Below are positions 10,583-18,201 of a DNA stretch of 64,000 bases, piece after piece. Made by a program: the position numbers and the translations under genes. How positions within the stretch are numbered: the stretch's first letter is position 1; each line of letters opens with the position of its first letter. The DNA comes from Trichococcus alkaliphilus (lineage in GTDB: Bacteria > Bacillota > Bacilli > Lactobacillales > Aerococcaceae): contig NZ_PXZT01000002.1 of assembly GCF_003008695.1 (NCBI RefSeq), positions 186,001 through 250,000 of the forward strand. Direction: 5' to 3'. The notes beneath the pieces are model-generated. The model saw only the letters and a program-made list of their open reading frames with translations, was not told the origin of the DNA and ran no database searches.

Positions 10583-10610
10583 TGTAGCCTAACTGTAACA
10601 TTTCTGTAAA
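10583..10610 (+). promoter_or_regulatory. Tandem WalR (YycF) boxes
   Basis: Three direct hexamers at an 11-bp period: TGTAGC-N5-TGTAAC-N5-TGTAAA. The WalR consensus (recalled) is TGTWAH-N5-TGTWAH, so the second and third form a perfect site. It sits 141-168 bases upstream of the NlpC/P60 start, but its hexamers read on the opposite strand. Confidence 0.7.
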
Positions 10611-10671
10611 ACGATTCGCTTAATGTGTCCGAATCCGCGCCATCAGCAATATTTCATACACCTCCCGACTT

Positions 10672-10688
10672 TGTAACATTTCTGTAGC
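10672..10688 (+). promoter_or_regulatory. Second WalR-like box
   Basis: TGTAAC-N5-TGTAGC, one mismatch from the WalR consensus. It lies between the NlpC/P60 gene and the tyrS promoter (its end is 22 bases before the tyrS -35), so which gene it serves is open. Confidence 0.5.
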
Positions 10689-10710
10689 ATTACTTTTTTT
10701 GTTGTCATGG

Positions 10711-10740
10711 TTGACATTTAAAGTTTTGCTGCGCTATACT
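10711..10740 (+). promoter_or_regulatory. tyrS promoter
   Basis: Perfect TTGACA (10711-10716), 18-base spacer, TATACT (10735-10740), immediately upstream of the T-box leader. Confidence 0.9.
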
Positions 10741-10746
10741 TACGGC

Positions 10747-11014
10747 AATTAACCAATACAATATAAAGCGATGAAAAAGACAGTAGAATCGGGATTTTGT
10801 CCTATAGAGAGTCAGCGGTTGGTGGAAGCTGATGCAAGCCTGGATTCGAATTACACTTTGGAGCTTTCTTATGCGCATAAGCGGTCGGCATACGATACAT
10901 GTCAGAGTGGCAAAGTCTTTCCGATTTCGGGATGATTCTGCAAGCTGGGTGGTAACACGGTAACTATCGTCCCTGTTCAAACAAGTATTTTCTTGTCTGG
11001 ACAGGGATTTTTTT
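10747..11014 (+). promoter_or_regulatory. Tyrosine T-box riboswitch of tyrS
   Basis: Leader RNA that reads uncharged tRNA-Tyr. Stem I carries the AGAGAG and GGTGGAAGCTGA elements (10806-10832). The probable specifier is TAC (Tyr) at 10852-10854 followed by a purine. The T-box core GGGTGGTAACACGG is at 10947-10960, with the UGGU bulge that pairs with an ACCA tRNA end. The terminator (TCCCTGTTCA with TGGACAGGGA, inner ACAAG/CTTGT, seven T) spans 10970-11014. Low tyrosine would stabilise the antiterminator and raise tyrS expression. Confidence 0.95.
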
Positions 11015-11047
11015 GCATATAAATTTATGAGAAAAGGAATGAAGCAC

Positions 11048-12310
11048 ATGAATATCATCGACGAATTAGAATGGCGCGGCGCCATCAACCAACAAACGGA
11101 TGCAGAAGGTTTACGCAAATTAACAGAGGATGAGCAGATCGGCCTTTATTGCGGCGTCGACCCTACCGGTGACAGCCTGCATATCGGTCATCTGATTCCC
11201 TTCATTGTATTGAAGAGATTCCAACTGGCCGGGCACAGACCCGTAATCCTGATAGGCGGCGCAACCGGCTCGATCGGCGACCCAAGCGGAAAGAGCGAGG
11301 AACGGGTTCTGCAATCGATGGATCAAGTCGTCGAGAATGCGAATGCTTTGACCTCTCAAATGAAGAAACTGTTCCTTTCCGACAGTTCAGCTGACATCCG
11401 GCTCGTCAACAACTATGACTGGACCAAAGATTTGACGCTGTTGGATTTCCTGCGCGACTTCGGCAAGAATTTCAACATCAATACGATGCTGGCCAAAGAT
11501 ATCGTAGCCAGCCGTCTGGATACCGGCATTTCCTTCACGGAATTCACTTACCAAATTTTGCAGTCCATGGACTTCCTGCACCTTTTCCAGAATGAAGGCG
11601 TCAACCTTCAGATCGGCGGCCAGGATCAATGGGGCAACATCACTGCCGGTTTGGACCTGATCCGCAAAAAAGAAGGCGCGGAAGCAAAAGCTTTTGGTTT
11701 GACGATTCCTTTGATGCTGAAGGCGGACGGCACAAAATTCGGCAAGACTGCCGGTGGGGCCGTCTGGTTGGACCCGAAGAAAACAACCCCTTACGAGTTC
11801 TACCAATTCTGGGTGAACCAGGACGACCGCGATGTCATCAAATACTTGAAATACTTCACTTTCCTTTCGAAGGCAGAGATCGATGCGCTGACTGAAAAAG
11901 TGGAAACAGAGCCGCACAAACGCGAAGCCCAAAAAGTTTTGGCATCCGAAATGACGCGCTTCGTCCACAGCGAACAAGCCCTTCAGGACGCTCTAAAGAT
12001 CACCGAAGCCTTGTTCACCGGCGAAGTGAAGGAATTGACTGCCGACGAAATCGCGGAAGGCTTCAAAAATATGCCGACATTCGAAGCCGACCTGAAGGAA
12101 CAGGATTTGGTCACTTGGCTGGTCGATCTCGGCATCGAACCGTCACGCCGTCAATCACGCGAAGACATCCAAAACGGCGCCATCTCCATCAACGGCGACA
12201 AAGTTACGGATCTGGAATTTGTCATCACTGCCGAAAATTCTTTCGAAGGCCGCTTCATCTTAGTACGCCGCGGCAAAAAGAAATATTTCCTGGTTAAATT
12301 GGTGGCTTGA
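11048..12310 (+). CDS. tyrS: Tyrosyl-tRNA synthetase
   Basis: Class I synthetase that charges tRNA-Tyr. The HIGH-like motif is in CGVDPTGDSLHIGHLIPF near residue 40; the KMSKS-equivalent is TKFGKTAGGAVWL near residue 230. The C-terminal S4-like RNA-binding domain includes PSRRQSREDIQNGAISING. The ATG at 11048 is chosen because AAAGGA precedes it by about 9 bases; in-frame ATGs at 11027 and 11039 lack a properly spaced RBS. That gives 420 residues, normal for the bacterial TyrS family. Controlled by the T-box leader. A GNAT gene follows after one base. Confidence 0.98.
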   Translation: MNIIDELEWRGAINQQTDAEGLRKLTEDEQIGLYCGVDPTGDSLHIGHLIPFIVLKRFQLAGHRPVILIGGATGSIGDPSGKSEERVLQSMDQVVENANALTSQMKKLFLSDSSADIRLVNNYDWTKDLTLLDFLRDFGKNFNINTMLAKDIVASRLDTGISFTEFTYQILQSMDFLHLFQNEGVNLQIGGQDQWGNITAGLDLIRKKEGAEAKAFGLTIPLMLKADGTKFGKTAGGAVWLDPKKTTPYEFYQFWVNQDDRDVIKYLKYFTFLSKAEIDALTEKVETEPHKREAQKVLASEMTRFVHSEQALQDALKITEALFTGEVKELTADEIAEGFKNMPTFEADLKEQDLVTWLVDLGIEPSRRQSREDIQNGAISINGDKVTDLEFVITAENSFEGRFILVRRGKKKYFLVKLVA

Positions 12311-12311
12311 C

Positions 12312-12848
12312 ATGACAACCCCACAACTCTTTTCGCGCGAAGCCGCACTCCGGTTGGAACCGGTCGAGAGCATGGAGCAGATCAACGAACTGTCCCGCTT
12401 GGCCGACATCATCTGGCATGAGTACTATCTGCCGATCCTGGGACCAGCACAGGTAACCTATATGTTGGAGAACATCCAATCCAGAGCTAATCTGGAAGAT
12501 GACATCGAAACAGGCAAATTGGATTATTTTCTCATCAAAAGCGAGGGGCAATCCGCCGGTTACTTGGCTATCCAACTACAGGAAGACAAGTTGTTCATCA
12601 GCAAGCTCTACCTGCTGCAGGAAGCCCGCGGACAAGGCTATGCCTATCAGATCATGCAAAAAATGGTCGATCTGGCCATCAAGGAACAGAAAAAAGTCCT
12701 GGAGCTTACCGTCAACAAATACAACGAAGGTTCGATCGCATTCTACGAAAAATACGGCTTTGTGCGCACGGAATCCATCGTCTCCCCCATCGGAGGCGGC
12801 TTCGTGATGGACGACTACGTCTACCAATATCCACTCACATCAAAATAA
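12312..12848 (+). CDS. GNAT family N-acetyltransferase
   Basis: Predicted acetyl-CoA-dependent N-acetyltransferase, 178 residues. The acetyl-CoA motif A is visible at about residues 95-115 (LFISKLYLLQEARGQGYAYQI), followed by LTVNKYNEGSIAFYEKYGFVR, the motif B pattern. The substrate is unknown; the closest-looking relatives acetylate small amines or protein N-termini. It begins one base after the tyrS stop codon, with a GGTGG inside the tyrS end as RBS, so it is co-transcribed under the tyrosine T-box. A strong terminator follows. Confidence 0.88.
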   Translation: MTTPQLFSREAALRLEPVESMEQINELSRLADIIWHEYYLPILGPAQVTYMLENIQSRANLEDDIETGKLDYFLIKSEGQSAGYLAIQLQEDKLFISKLYLLQEARGQGYAYQIMQKMVDLAIKEQKKVLELTVNKYNEGSIAFYEKYGFVRTESIVSPIGGGFVMDDYVYQYPLTSK

Positions 12849-12860
12849 CAAACAACGCAA

Positions 12861-12904
12861 ATAGAGGACAGCTGAACATTTGCTCAGCTGTCCTCTATTT
12901 TTTT
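12861..12904 (+). terminator. Rho-independent terminator of the tyrS operon
   Basis: ATAGAGGACAGCTGA pairs perfectly with its complement (15 bp, 8-base loop) and runs into seven T. Confidence 0.95.
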
Positions 12905-12911
12905 GTGCTTC

Positions 12912-13094
12912 CTAATTCGACCACTCTTTCGGGCTCCACATCCGCCCGTCCAGTTCGCCCTCCATCTGTTCCATCCGTTGATGCTGCTCCTGAAAAAGCT
13001 TTTTCGTTTCCTGAAAAAGCGCTTTTTGCCGATAATCCTTGCTCGCTTCCACTAAGTGGTCCAGTTGTTCCTGTACCCAATTTTCAGTCTCCAT
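12912..13094 (-). CDS. Small hypothetical protein (60 aa)
   Basis: Sixty residues, highly charged and Gln/Glu-rich, predicted to be mostly helical (WVQEQLDHLVEASKDYRQKA). It has no signal peptide, cysteines or membrane segment and matches no family I recognise. The ATG at 13094 is preceded by AGGGG at 5 bases; a longer in-frame start at 13160 would overlap the upstream gene. It lies 26 bases downstream of the NAD(P)H oxidoreductase gene and shares its direction, so it is probably the second gene of that operon. Confidence 0.6.
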   Translation of the reverse strand: METENWVQEQLDHLVEASKDYRQKALFQETKKLFQEQHQRMEQMEGELDGRMWSPKEWSN

Positions 13095-13120
13095 TATTGC
13101 CCCTCGCTTTACATTAACCT

Positions 13121-13825
13121 TTACCCAAGCTGATTGCCTTCCATCTGCGCCAATGTCCACGCCAGATCATCCAAGTGTTCGCGGTTGTCATCCAAAACGG
13201 CGAGCAGATGCTCCACCAGTTGCTGATCCTCTTCGGACAGTCCCGCTTTCCCGAGCGACTGCAGTTGGAGTTTGAACCAGTTTTCTGAAGTCTTGAGACT
13301 GGCGTCATTGTCTTTGGTCAGGTATTGCTGATAAGCGATCAGCAATTCTTTCTGCTTGGTGTCGCTCAGATAATCGAATTTCGAAACGACGAGCGTCGGC
13401 AAGTACACCATGCCGCATTTCATTGCCATCGCCTGATACGGCCGGGTCAGTTCCGAAATCGTGAAGCCTTCCCTGCCCCCCGCCTGATATTCGCGTTCAT
13501 TCACACCAAGAGCCAGAACGAGGCCGAATTCTTTCCCCGACAGCCTGCTTCCGTCAGCTCCGTAGGCGAAACCTTCAGTCAGGACGACATCCTGCCATTG
13601 TTTCAACAAAGCAGGCGAGCTGTACCAATAGAACGGGAATTGGAAGATGATACGGTCATACTGGAGCAATTGCTGTTGCTCGGCCTCCCGATCGATCTGT
13701 CCATCCGGATAAACCGATTCGAGATGGTGCCAAGTCACCCCTTCTGCCGGGAGACTTTCCCACAGAAACCTTTGTGCATTCGAATCAGTCAGCGTCGGGT
13801 GGCTGACTATGATCAATGTTTCCAT
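13121..13825 (-). CDS. NAD(P)H-dependent flavin oxidoreductase (quinone reductase fold)
   Basis: Flavodoxin-fold FMN/FAD oxidoreductase of the MdaB/KefF/YwrO type, expected to reduce quinones or electrophiles by two electrons from NAD(P)H. The N-terminal LIIVSHPTLTDSNAQRF binds the flavin phosphate. Residues about 60-90 hold the family signature QFPFYWYSSPALLKQW followed by D-V-V-L-T-E-G-F-A-Y-G. Length 234 is longer than typical (about 180-200) because of a helical C-terminal tail of roughly 50 residues. No potassium-efflux gene is adjacent, so a KefF-like role is not supported. The 60-aa protein downstream may share its transcript. Confidence 0.88.
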   Translation of the reverse strand: METLIIVSHPTLTDSNAQRFLWESLPAEGVTWHHLESVYPDGQIDREAEQQQLLQYDRIIFQFPFYWYSSPALLKQWQDVVLTEGFAYGADGSRLSGKEFGLVLALGVNEREYQAGGREGFTISELTRPYQAMAMKCGMVYLPTLVVSKFDYLSDTKQKELLIAYQQYLTKDNDASLKTSENWFKLQLQSLGKAGLSEEDQQLVEHLLAVLDDNREHLDDLAWTLAQMEGNQLG

Positions 13826-13920
13826 CCTTTCACCTCATTTTCTCAATAGTTCTTCTTCCGCATCATAACAAGCTGCCGGCCAGAGTTCAAGTTGCACGCT
13901 CACTCATCCCGAAGCCAACG

Positions 13921-13967
13921 AAAAAAACCTTCCTTCGCCATCCGGGTCATCCGGAAACAAAGAAAGG
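13921..13967 (-). terminator. Rho-independent terminator of the Gfo/Idh cluster
   Basis: CCTTTCTTTG pairs with CGAAGGAAGG over 10 bp with two wobbles, an inner CCGG pair caps it, and seven T follow leftward. It lies 10 bases after the stop at 13977. Confidence 0.8.
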
Positions 13968-13976
13968 GATAGTGTT

Positions 13977-15059
13977 TTATAGATTTCCTGTAATGTTCAG
14001 TGCTTGCTCCTGAGCTTTCAGGCATAATTCCTGCGCCTTGAAGATATGTTCCTGCGTCATCGCATTTTCGGTGCGGTTGACGCAGTCCAAAATCATTTCG
14101 CCGAAGAACGGGAATCCGACTTCACCAGTCAAGGAGTAGTGCTCTTCGCCATCTTTCGTCACCAAGAACAAGTGGTCACCCGTCTGTTCCGTCGCCACAT
14201 TAATGTATTTGCGGATTTCGATTGTTCCTTCCGTTCCGGTGATGAATGTTCGGCCGTCACCCCATGTTCCGAGTCCGTCCGGCGTGAACCAATCGACTTT
14301 GAAGATGAAGGTTGCGCCATTGTCACCGACCAACGTGGCATCGCCGTAGTCCTCCAATTCGGGCGTATCCGGGTTGTTGTAGTTTCCGACCTTGCTGTGG
14401 AGCACTTTTGCATCCACATTCCCTGTATAATGGAGGAATTGCTCGATTTGGTGGCTGCCGATGTCGGCCAAAATGCCGCCGTATTGTTCCTTTTTGAAGA
14501 ACCAATCGGGACGTTTCTCTTTATCGAGACGGTGCGGCCCAAAGCCAGTCACTTGGATGACGCGGCCGATCCTGCCTTCTTCGATCAACTGGCCGGCAAA
14601 TACAGCGCCTTCCACATGCAGCCTTTCGCTGAAGTAGACCCAATATTTCTTGCCGGTTTCTGCAACCACTTTTTTGGTTTCTTCCAATTGTTCCAGCGTC
14701 GTGAAGCCAGTCTTATCCGTGAAGTAGTCTTTCCCTGCGCGCATGACCCGGTTCCCCAAGGCACTGCGCAAATTAGGGACCGCAGCAGCGGCGACCAAAT
14801 GGATTTCAGGATCTTCCAGAATCTGTTCCAAAGAATCCGCAACCGTAACATCCGGAAATGACTCCAGATAATTGGCCACTTTTTCAGTATCCGGATCATA
14901 AACGTATTTGATCGTAGCGCCGGCTTCGATCAGTCCATTCGTCATGCCGTTGATGTGTCCGTGGTCCAGTGCCGTTATCCCGACATTGAACGCCCCCGGT
15001 TCCACAACCTTATTGATTTTACCTTTCGGCGCATAATTCATTCCATCTTTATTTCCCAC
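13977..15059 (-). CDS. Gfo/Idh/MocA family oxidoreductase (divergent)
   Basis: Predicted NAD(P)-dependent sugar or cyclitol dehydrogenase, last gene of the AraC cluster. The family body is clear: HLVAAAAVPNLRSALGNRVM, FSERLHVEGAVFAGQLIEEG, and GGILADIGSHQIEQFLHY, which holds the usual DxxxH catalytic region. Two hallmarks are altered. The dinucleotide loop reads GITALDHGHING, not GxGxxG, and the lysine motif is DKT in place of EKP (YFTDKTGF, near residue 115). The GTG at 15059 has AAGGAGG 8 bases upstream and is preferred over the ATG at 15077. Substrate unknown. Confidence 0.82.
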   Translation of the reverse strand: MGNKDGMNYAPKGKINKVVEPGAFNVGITALDHGHINGMTNGLIEAGATIKYVYDPDTEKVANYLESFPDVTVADSLEQILEDPEIHLVAAAAVPNLRSALGNRVMRAGKDYFTDKTGFTTLEQLEETKKVVAETGKKYWVYFSERLHVEGAVFAGQLIEEGRIGRVIQVTGFGPHRLDKEKRPDWFFKKEQYGGILADIGSHQIEQFLHYTGNVDAKVLHSKVGNYNNPDTPELEDYGDATLVGDNGATFIFKVDWFTPDGLGTWGDGRTFITGTEGTIEIRKYINVATEQTGDHLFLVTKDGEEHYSLTGEVGFPFFGEMILDCVNRTENAMTQEHIFKAQELCLKAQEQALNITGNL

Positions 15060-15131
15060 TCTTACGACCTCCTTCATTATTATAGGAAGAAGTCCGAAGA
15101 GAATCCTCTCCGAACTTCTTCATCCGTTTTA

Positions 15132-15995
15132 TCAGAACAGGTTTCCGTAGCCCAATTCCAATAGGTGCTCACGGGATATTTTCAGGCTTTCGAAGGGATC
15201 CACTCCATAAGTGTCGTCCTGTTCCACCAATAGGTAGCGTACGCCTGATGAGATGCTTTCTTCGATGATTTCCTTCAATGGCAGGCTGCCTGTTCCCAAT
15301 TCAGCGAATTGGATGACATCAGTGAAAGCCGTCATGAATGTCGCGTGATCGCCATTATACAGCGCATCGAATGCTTCATCCGGAATAGCCGCGATACGGT
15401 AGTCTTTCAAGTGGATCAATTCCACTTTTCCCTTGTAGTCTTTGATGACTTCCAATGGATTGGCGCCGCCGCGTTGCACCCAGTGGACATCCAATTCAAA
15501 GCCTAATAACGGAGCCTTTTCGCGGATGATGTCCAGCAGGAATTTGCCGTCATATTTGCGGAATTCGATATGGTGGTTATGGTAGTACAAAGTGATGCCG
15601 TCTTCTTTCAGTTTTTGCGTCACTTCGTTGACATCATGGCAGAATTCCAGCACTTTATCCAGGCTGGCCATCGCGTCGAAAGGCAGGATGCCGATGCGCA
15701 ACAAGTCAGTTCCCACGGCTTTGCAATCCGCTACGATTTTGTCATAGTGTGTCGTCAAAGATTCGCCGTCTTTTACTTGCGGCTTCAAAGCAGCGGTCAT
15801 GGACGCCACTTCCATGCCGAAATCCGCTGTCGCTTTTTGGATTTGGGCGATATTCTCTGGCGTTGTCGCCACCTGCGAGATTTCGATCGAGTTGTAGCCG
15901 ATTTCGTGCAATTTCTTCAACGTTTCGTAAGGCCCTACTTCTTCAAAACTTTTTTTGACCGTTGACGCTTGTACACCTATCTTAACTTTCGACAT
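15132..15995 (-). CDS. Sugar phosphate isomerase/epimerase family TIM barrel
   Basis: Xylose-isomerase-like (AP endonuclease 2 superfamily) barrel, 287 residues. Metal-ligand regions are visible: LYYHNHHIEFRK near residue 140, LGFELDVHWVQRGGANP near 170, VELIHLKDYR near 195 and LLVEQDDTYG near 256. Family members isomerise or epimerise sugars, ketosugars or inosose, and some are lyases. It overlaps the upstream dehydrogenase by 14 bases, so the two are coupled and probably act in sequence on an oxidised sugar. The exact reaction cannot be named. Confidence 0.87.
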   Translation of the reverse strand: MSKVKIGVQASTVKKSFEEVGPYETLKKLHEIGYNSIEISQVATTPENIAQIQKATADFGMEVASMTAALKPQVKDGESLTTHYDKIVADCKAVGTDLLRIGILPFDAMASLDKVLEFCHDVNEVTQKLKEDGITLYYHNHHIEFRKYDGKFLLDIIREKAPLLGFELDVHWVQRGGANPLEVIKDYKGKVELIHLKDYRIAAIPDEAFDALYNGDHATFMTAFTDVIQFAELGTGSLPLKEIIEESISSGVRYLLVEQDDTYGVDPFESLKISREHLLELGYGNLF

Positions 15996-17001
15996 TTATG
16001 ATTTCCTCCATTTCGATTGTACGCTTTTCTTTAGACGATAATTTCATTGCATCGATCATCAACATGGCCGGCAAAGCCTCGCGGACCGTCACATAATCAT
16101 CCGTATCCGCTTCGATCGCGTTGTAGAAGCGCTGAATCAAGGCAGAATGGCTTGGACCGTAATAAAATTTCGTCCCTTGCATCGGCGTGTCCTGCAAGTG
16201 CAGTTCTTTTTCGCCGGAACTGTTCGAACGGTACAGACAGTTATCCTTAATCGTGAATTTTTCCTTTTCGGTGATGACCTGCAATTCTACGCTGGAATTC
16301 TCGACGTAGGCATTGGTCGACATGTAAAAGCCACGTGCGCCGTTCTTGAATGTGAAATTCGCGACGGCAGTATCCTCGACTTCGATGTCATAGTCTGTGA
16401 TATTCGACAAACTGGCTTTACAGCGGTCGATTTCCCCGCCCAAGACCTGCATCAGATCAAGCGTATGGATGGCCTGATTGATGATGGATCCTCCGCCGGC
16501 AAATTCCATCTGTCCGCGCCACGGTTTGGTTGTGTAATAGGTTTCAGGCCGATGCCATGCCACCAATCCTTTCACCGCCGTAACAGCCCCCACGTTCTCC
16601 TCTGCGAGTACTCTTTTGAGTTCCAAAAAAGTTTCATTGTAGCGATTTTGGAAACACACGCCGATTTTCTTGCTGCTTTCCTCCGCTAACGCGAGCGTCT
16701 TCAACCCTTCGTCATAATCCAAAGCCAAGGGTTTTTCCTGGAAAACGTGCACGCCTTTTTCAACACAAAGTTTCGTGATCGGATAATGCAGATAGTGCGG
16801 CAAGCAGATATGCACAACATCCAAATCCTCTTTTTCCAACATCGTTTCTACGTCTGTGTAAAAAGGCACATCAGGATATTTTGTCTTCAAGGCTTCATTT
16901 ACGTCGCAGACTGCAACCAATTCACCGTTGTCGCTAGCGTCGATAGCATATTTGTGGACAGGCGATACATCCCCTAATCCAATTATTGCCGCTCTTAACA
17001 T
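15982..17001 (-). CDS. Gfo/Idh/MocA family oxidoreductase
   Basis: NAD(P)-dependent dehydrogenase of sugars or cyclitols, 339 residues. The Rossmann start is LRAAIIGLGDVSPVHKYAI, the EKP motif is VFQEKPLALDYDEG near residue 93, and GGGSIINQAIHTLDLMQVLG (near 170) carries the catalytic-region histidine. Middle gene of the cluster: 19 bases after the upstream paralog and overlapping the isomerase by 14 bases. Only a weak RBS is seen at the ATG. Substrate unknown; three different paralogs in one operon suggest successive or reversible oxidations. Confidence 0.88.
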   Translation of the reverse strand: MLRAAIIGLGDVSPVHKYAIDASDNGELVAVCDVNEALKTKYPDVPFYTDVETMLEKEDLDVVHICLPHYLHYPITKLCVEKGVHVFQEKPLALDYDEGLKTLALAEESSKKIGVCFQNRYNETFLELKRVLAEENVGAVTAVKGLVAWHRPETYYTTKPWRGQMEFAGGGSIINQAIHTLDLMQVLGGEIDRCKASLSNITDYDIEVEDTAVANFTFKNGARGFYMSTNAYVENSSVELQVITEKEKFTIKDNCLYRSNSSGEKELHLQDTPMQGTKFYYGPSHSALIQRFYNAIEADTDDYVTVREALPAMLMIDAMKLSSKEKRTIEMEEIINVES

Positions 17002-17020
17002 CTCTGATCACGTCACTTTC

Positions 17021-18196
17021 TTATTTTCTTTGTTCAAATTTTCCTTCTTCAGCGATGCGTTTGTTCAGCTCTGCCAAATACAGGTCGCCGTCCACATTGT
17101 AGTCCACTTCTTTATCCAACCAAGAGGACAAGTGCATCGCATTCGCTAGAGTAACACCATTGATACCTTCTTCGCCGTTGGCCAATAAAGGCTCCCCTTT
17201 TACGATATGATCGGCAAAATTATTCAACACAGAAATGTGCTGCAGACCTTGTGGAGTAACAAACTCTTCTTCGGTGACCTTAACGTAATCTTCCATATTG
17301 ATCTGTCCCATGAAGAGTCTCATGACATCCTGCATATCCATGTTTTCGGATAGTTCAGCTTCAGGAGCAGTCAATTGTTTCACGATCAGTTTTTTCGAAT
17401 CTTCGACGATGATTTTCCCTTTCGTCCCAAAGATTTCGAAGCGGTCAGTGCCGACAATGTCGTTTGTGCAGGTGATGAATGAACCGGTAGCGCCGTTGCC
17501 GAAGTCCAAAAGTGCATTCACTTCATTTTCCACAACAATGTTACGGCCTGCGCCATATTGCAGTTTCGCGTATACTTTTTCAGGCTTTCCACAGATCCAT
17601 TGCAGCAAGTCCAATTGGTGAGGAGCTTGGTTCACAAGGACACCGCCGCCTTCTCCGCCCCAAGTTGCACGCCATGCGCTTTGGTTGTAATAGCCTTGCG
17701 GTCTCCACCAAGTTGTGATGATCCAAGTTGCGCGCTGCAGATCGCCGATCGCTTTTTCATCCATCAATTGTTTTACTCTGCGGTAAAGCGGATTTGTGCG
17801 TTGGTTGAAGAAGATCGCAAAAGTCGTTTCTGGGTGTTTCTTCGATGTTTCAATCAATCGTTCCACATCTTTCGTATAAACACCTGCCGGCTTTTCGCCC
17901 AATAAGTGGATGCCGCGTTCAAGTGCAGCGATCCCCATCACGCAGTGGTCATAGTGTGGGACTGTCGTTACGATTGCGTTTACAATACCGGATTCCAAAA
18001 GATCCAGGTAGTTGTCGAAGAAAGGCAGTCCAGGAAAATCTTCAGCAATTTTCGCTTTTTTAGCTGGATCGTTGTCGCAGATCGCTGCCAACTCGATGTT
18101 GTCGTTCAGGCGCTCATCGTTGTTCTTGAAGAACCCTGCGTACATGCCGCCTTCTGCACCATATCCAATAATTCCTAATTTCACTTTTTCTGTCAT
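17021..18196 (-). CDS. Gfo/Idh/MocA family oxidoreductase
   Basis: NAD(P)-dependent dehydrogenase, about 391 residues. The dinucleotide motif LGIIGYGAEGGMYAGFF, the EKP motif HLLGEKPAGVYTKD (near residue 100) and EGGGVLVNQAPHQLDLLQW (near 185) are all intact. The start at 18196 is preferred because GGAG lies 10 bases upstream; ATGs at 18205 and 18202 are too close to it. It directly follows the AraC regulator gene (gap 5 bases), so regulator and enzymes share a transcript. It is the longest of the three paralogs. Confidence 0.88.
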   Translation of the reverse strand: MTEKVKLGIIGYGAEGGMYAGFFKNNDERLNDNIELAAICDNDPAKKAKIAEDFPGLPFFDNYLDLLESGIVNAIVTTVPHYDHCVMGIAALERGIHLLGEKPAGVYTKDVERLIETSKKHPETTFAIFFNQRTNPLYRRVKQLMDEKAIGDLQRATWIITTWWRPQGYYNQSAWRATWGGEGGGVLVNQAPHQLDLLQWICGKPEKVYAKLQYGAGRNIVVENEVNALLDFGNGATGSFITCTNDIVGTDRFEIFGTKGKIIVEDSKKLIVKQLTAPEAELSENMDMQDVMRLFMGQINMEDYVKVTEEEFVTPQGLQHISVLNNFADHIVKGEPLLANGEEGINGVTLANAMHLSSWLDKEVDYNVDGDLYLAELNKRIAEEGKFEQRK

Positions 18197-18201
18197 TCTC
18201 A

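Noticed and set aside
10705-11118. Minus-strand open frame of 137 codons over the tyrS leader
   Set aside because: It is antisense to the T-box and tyrS promoter and has no RBS; the RNA structure explains the sequence.
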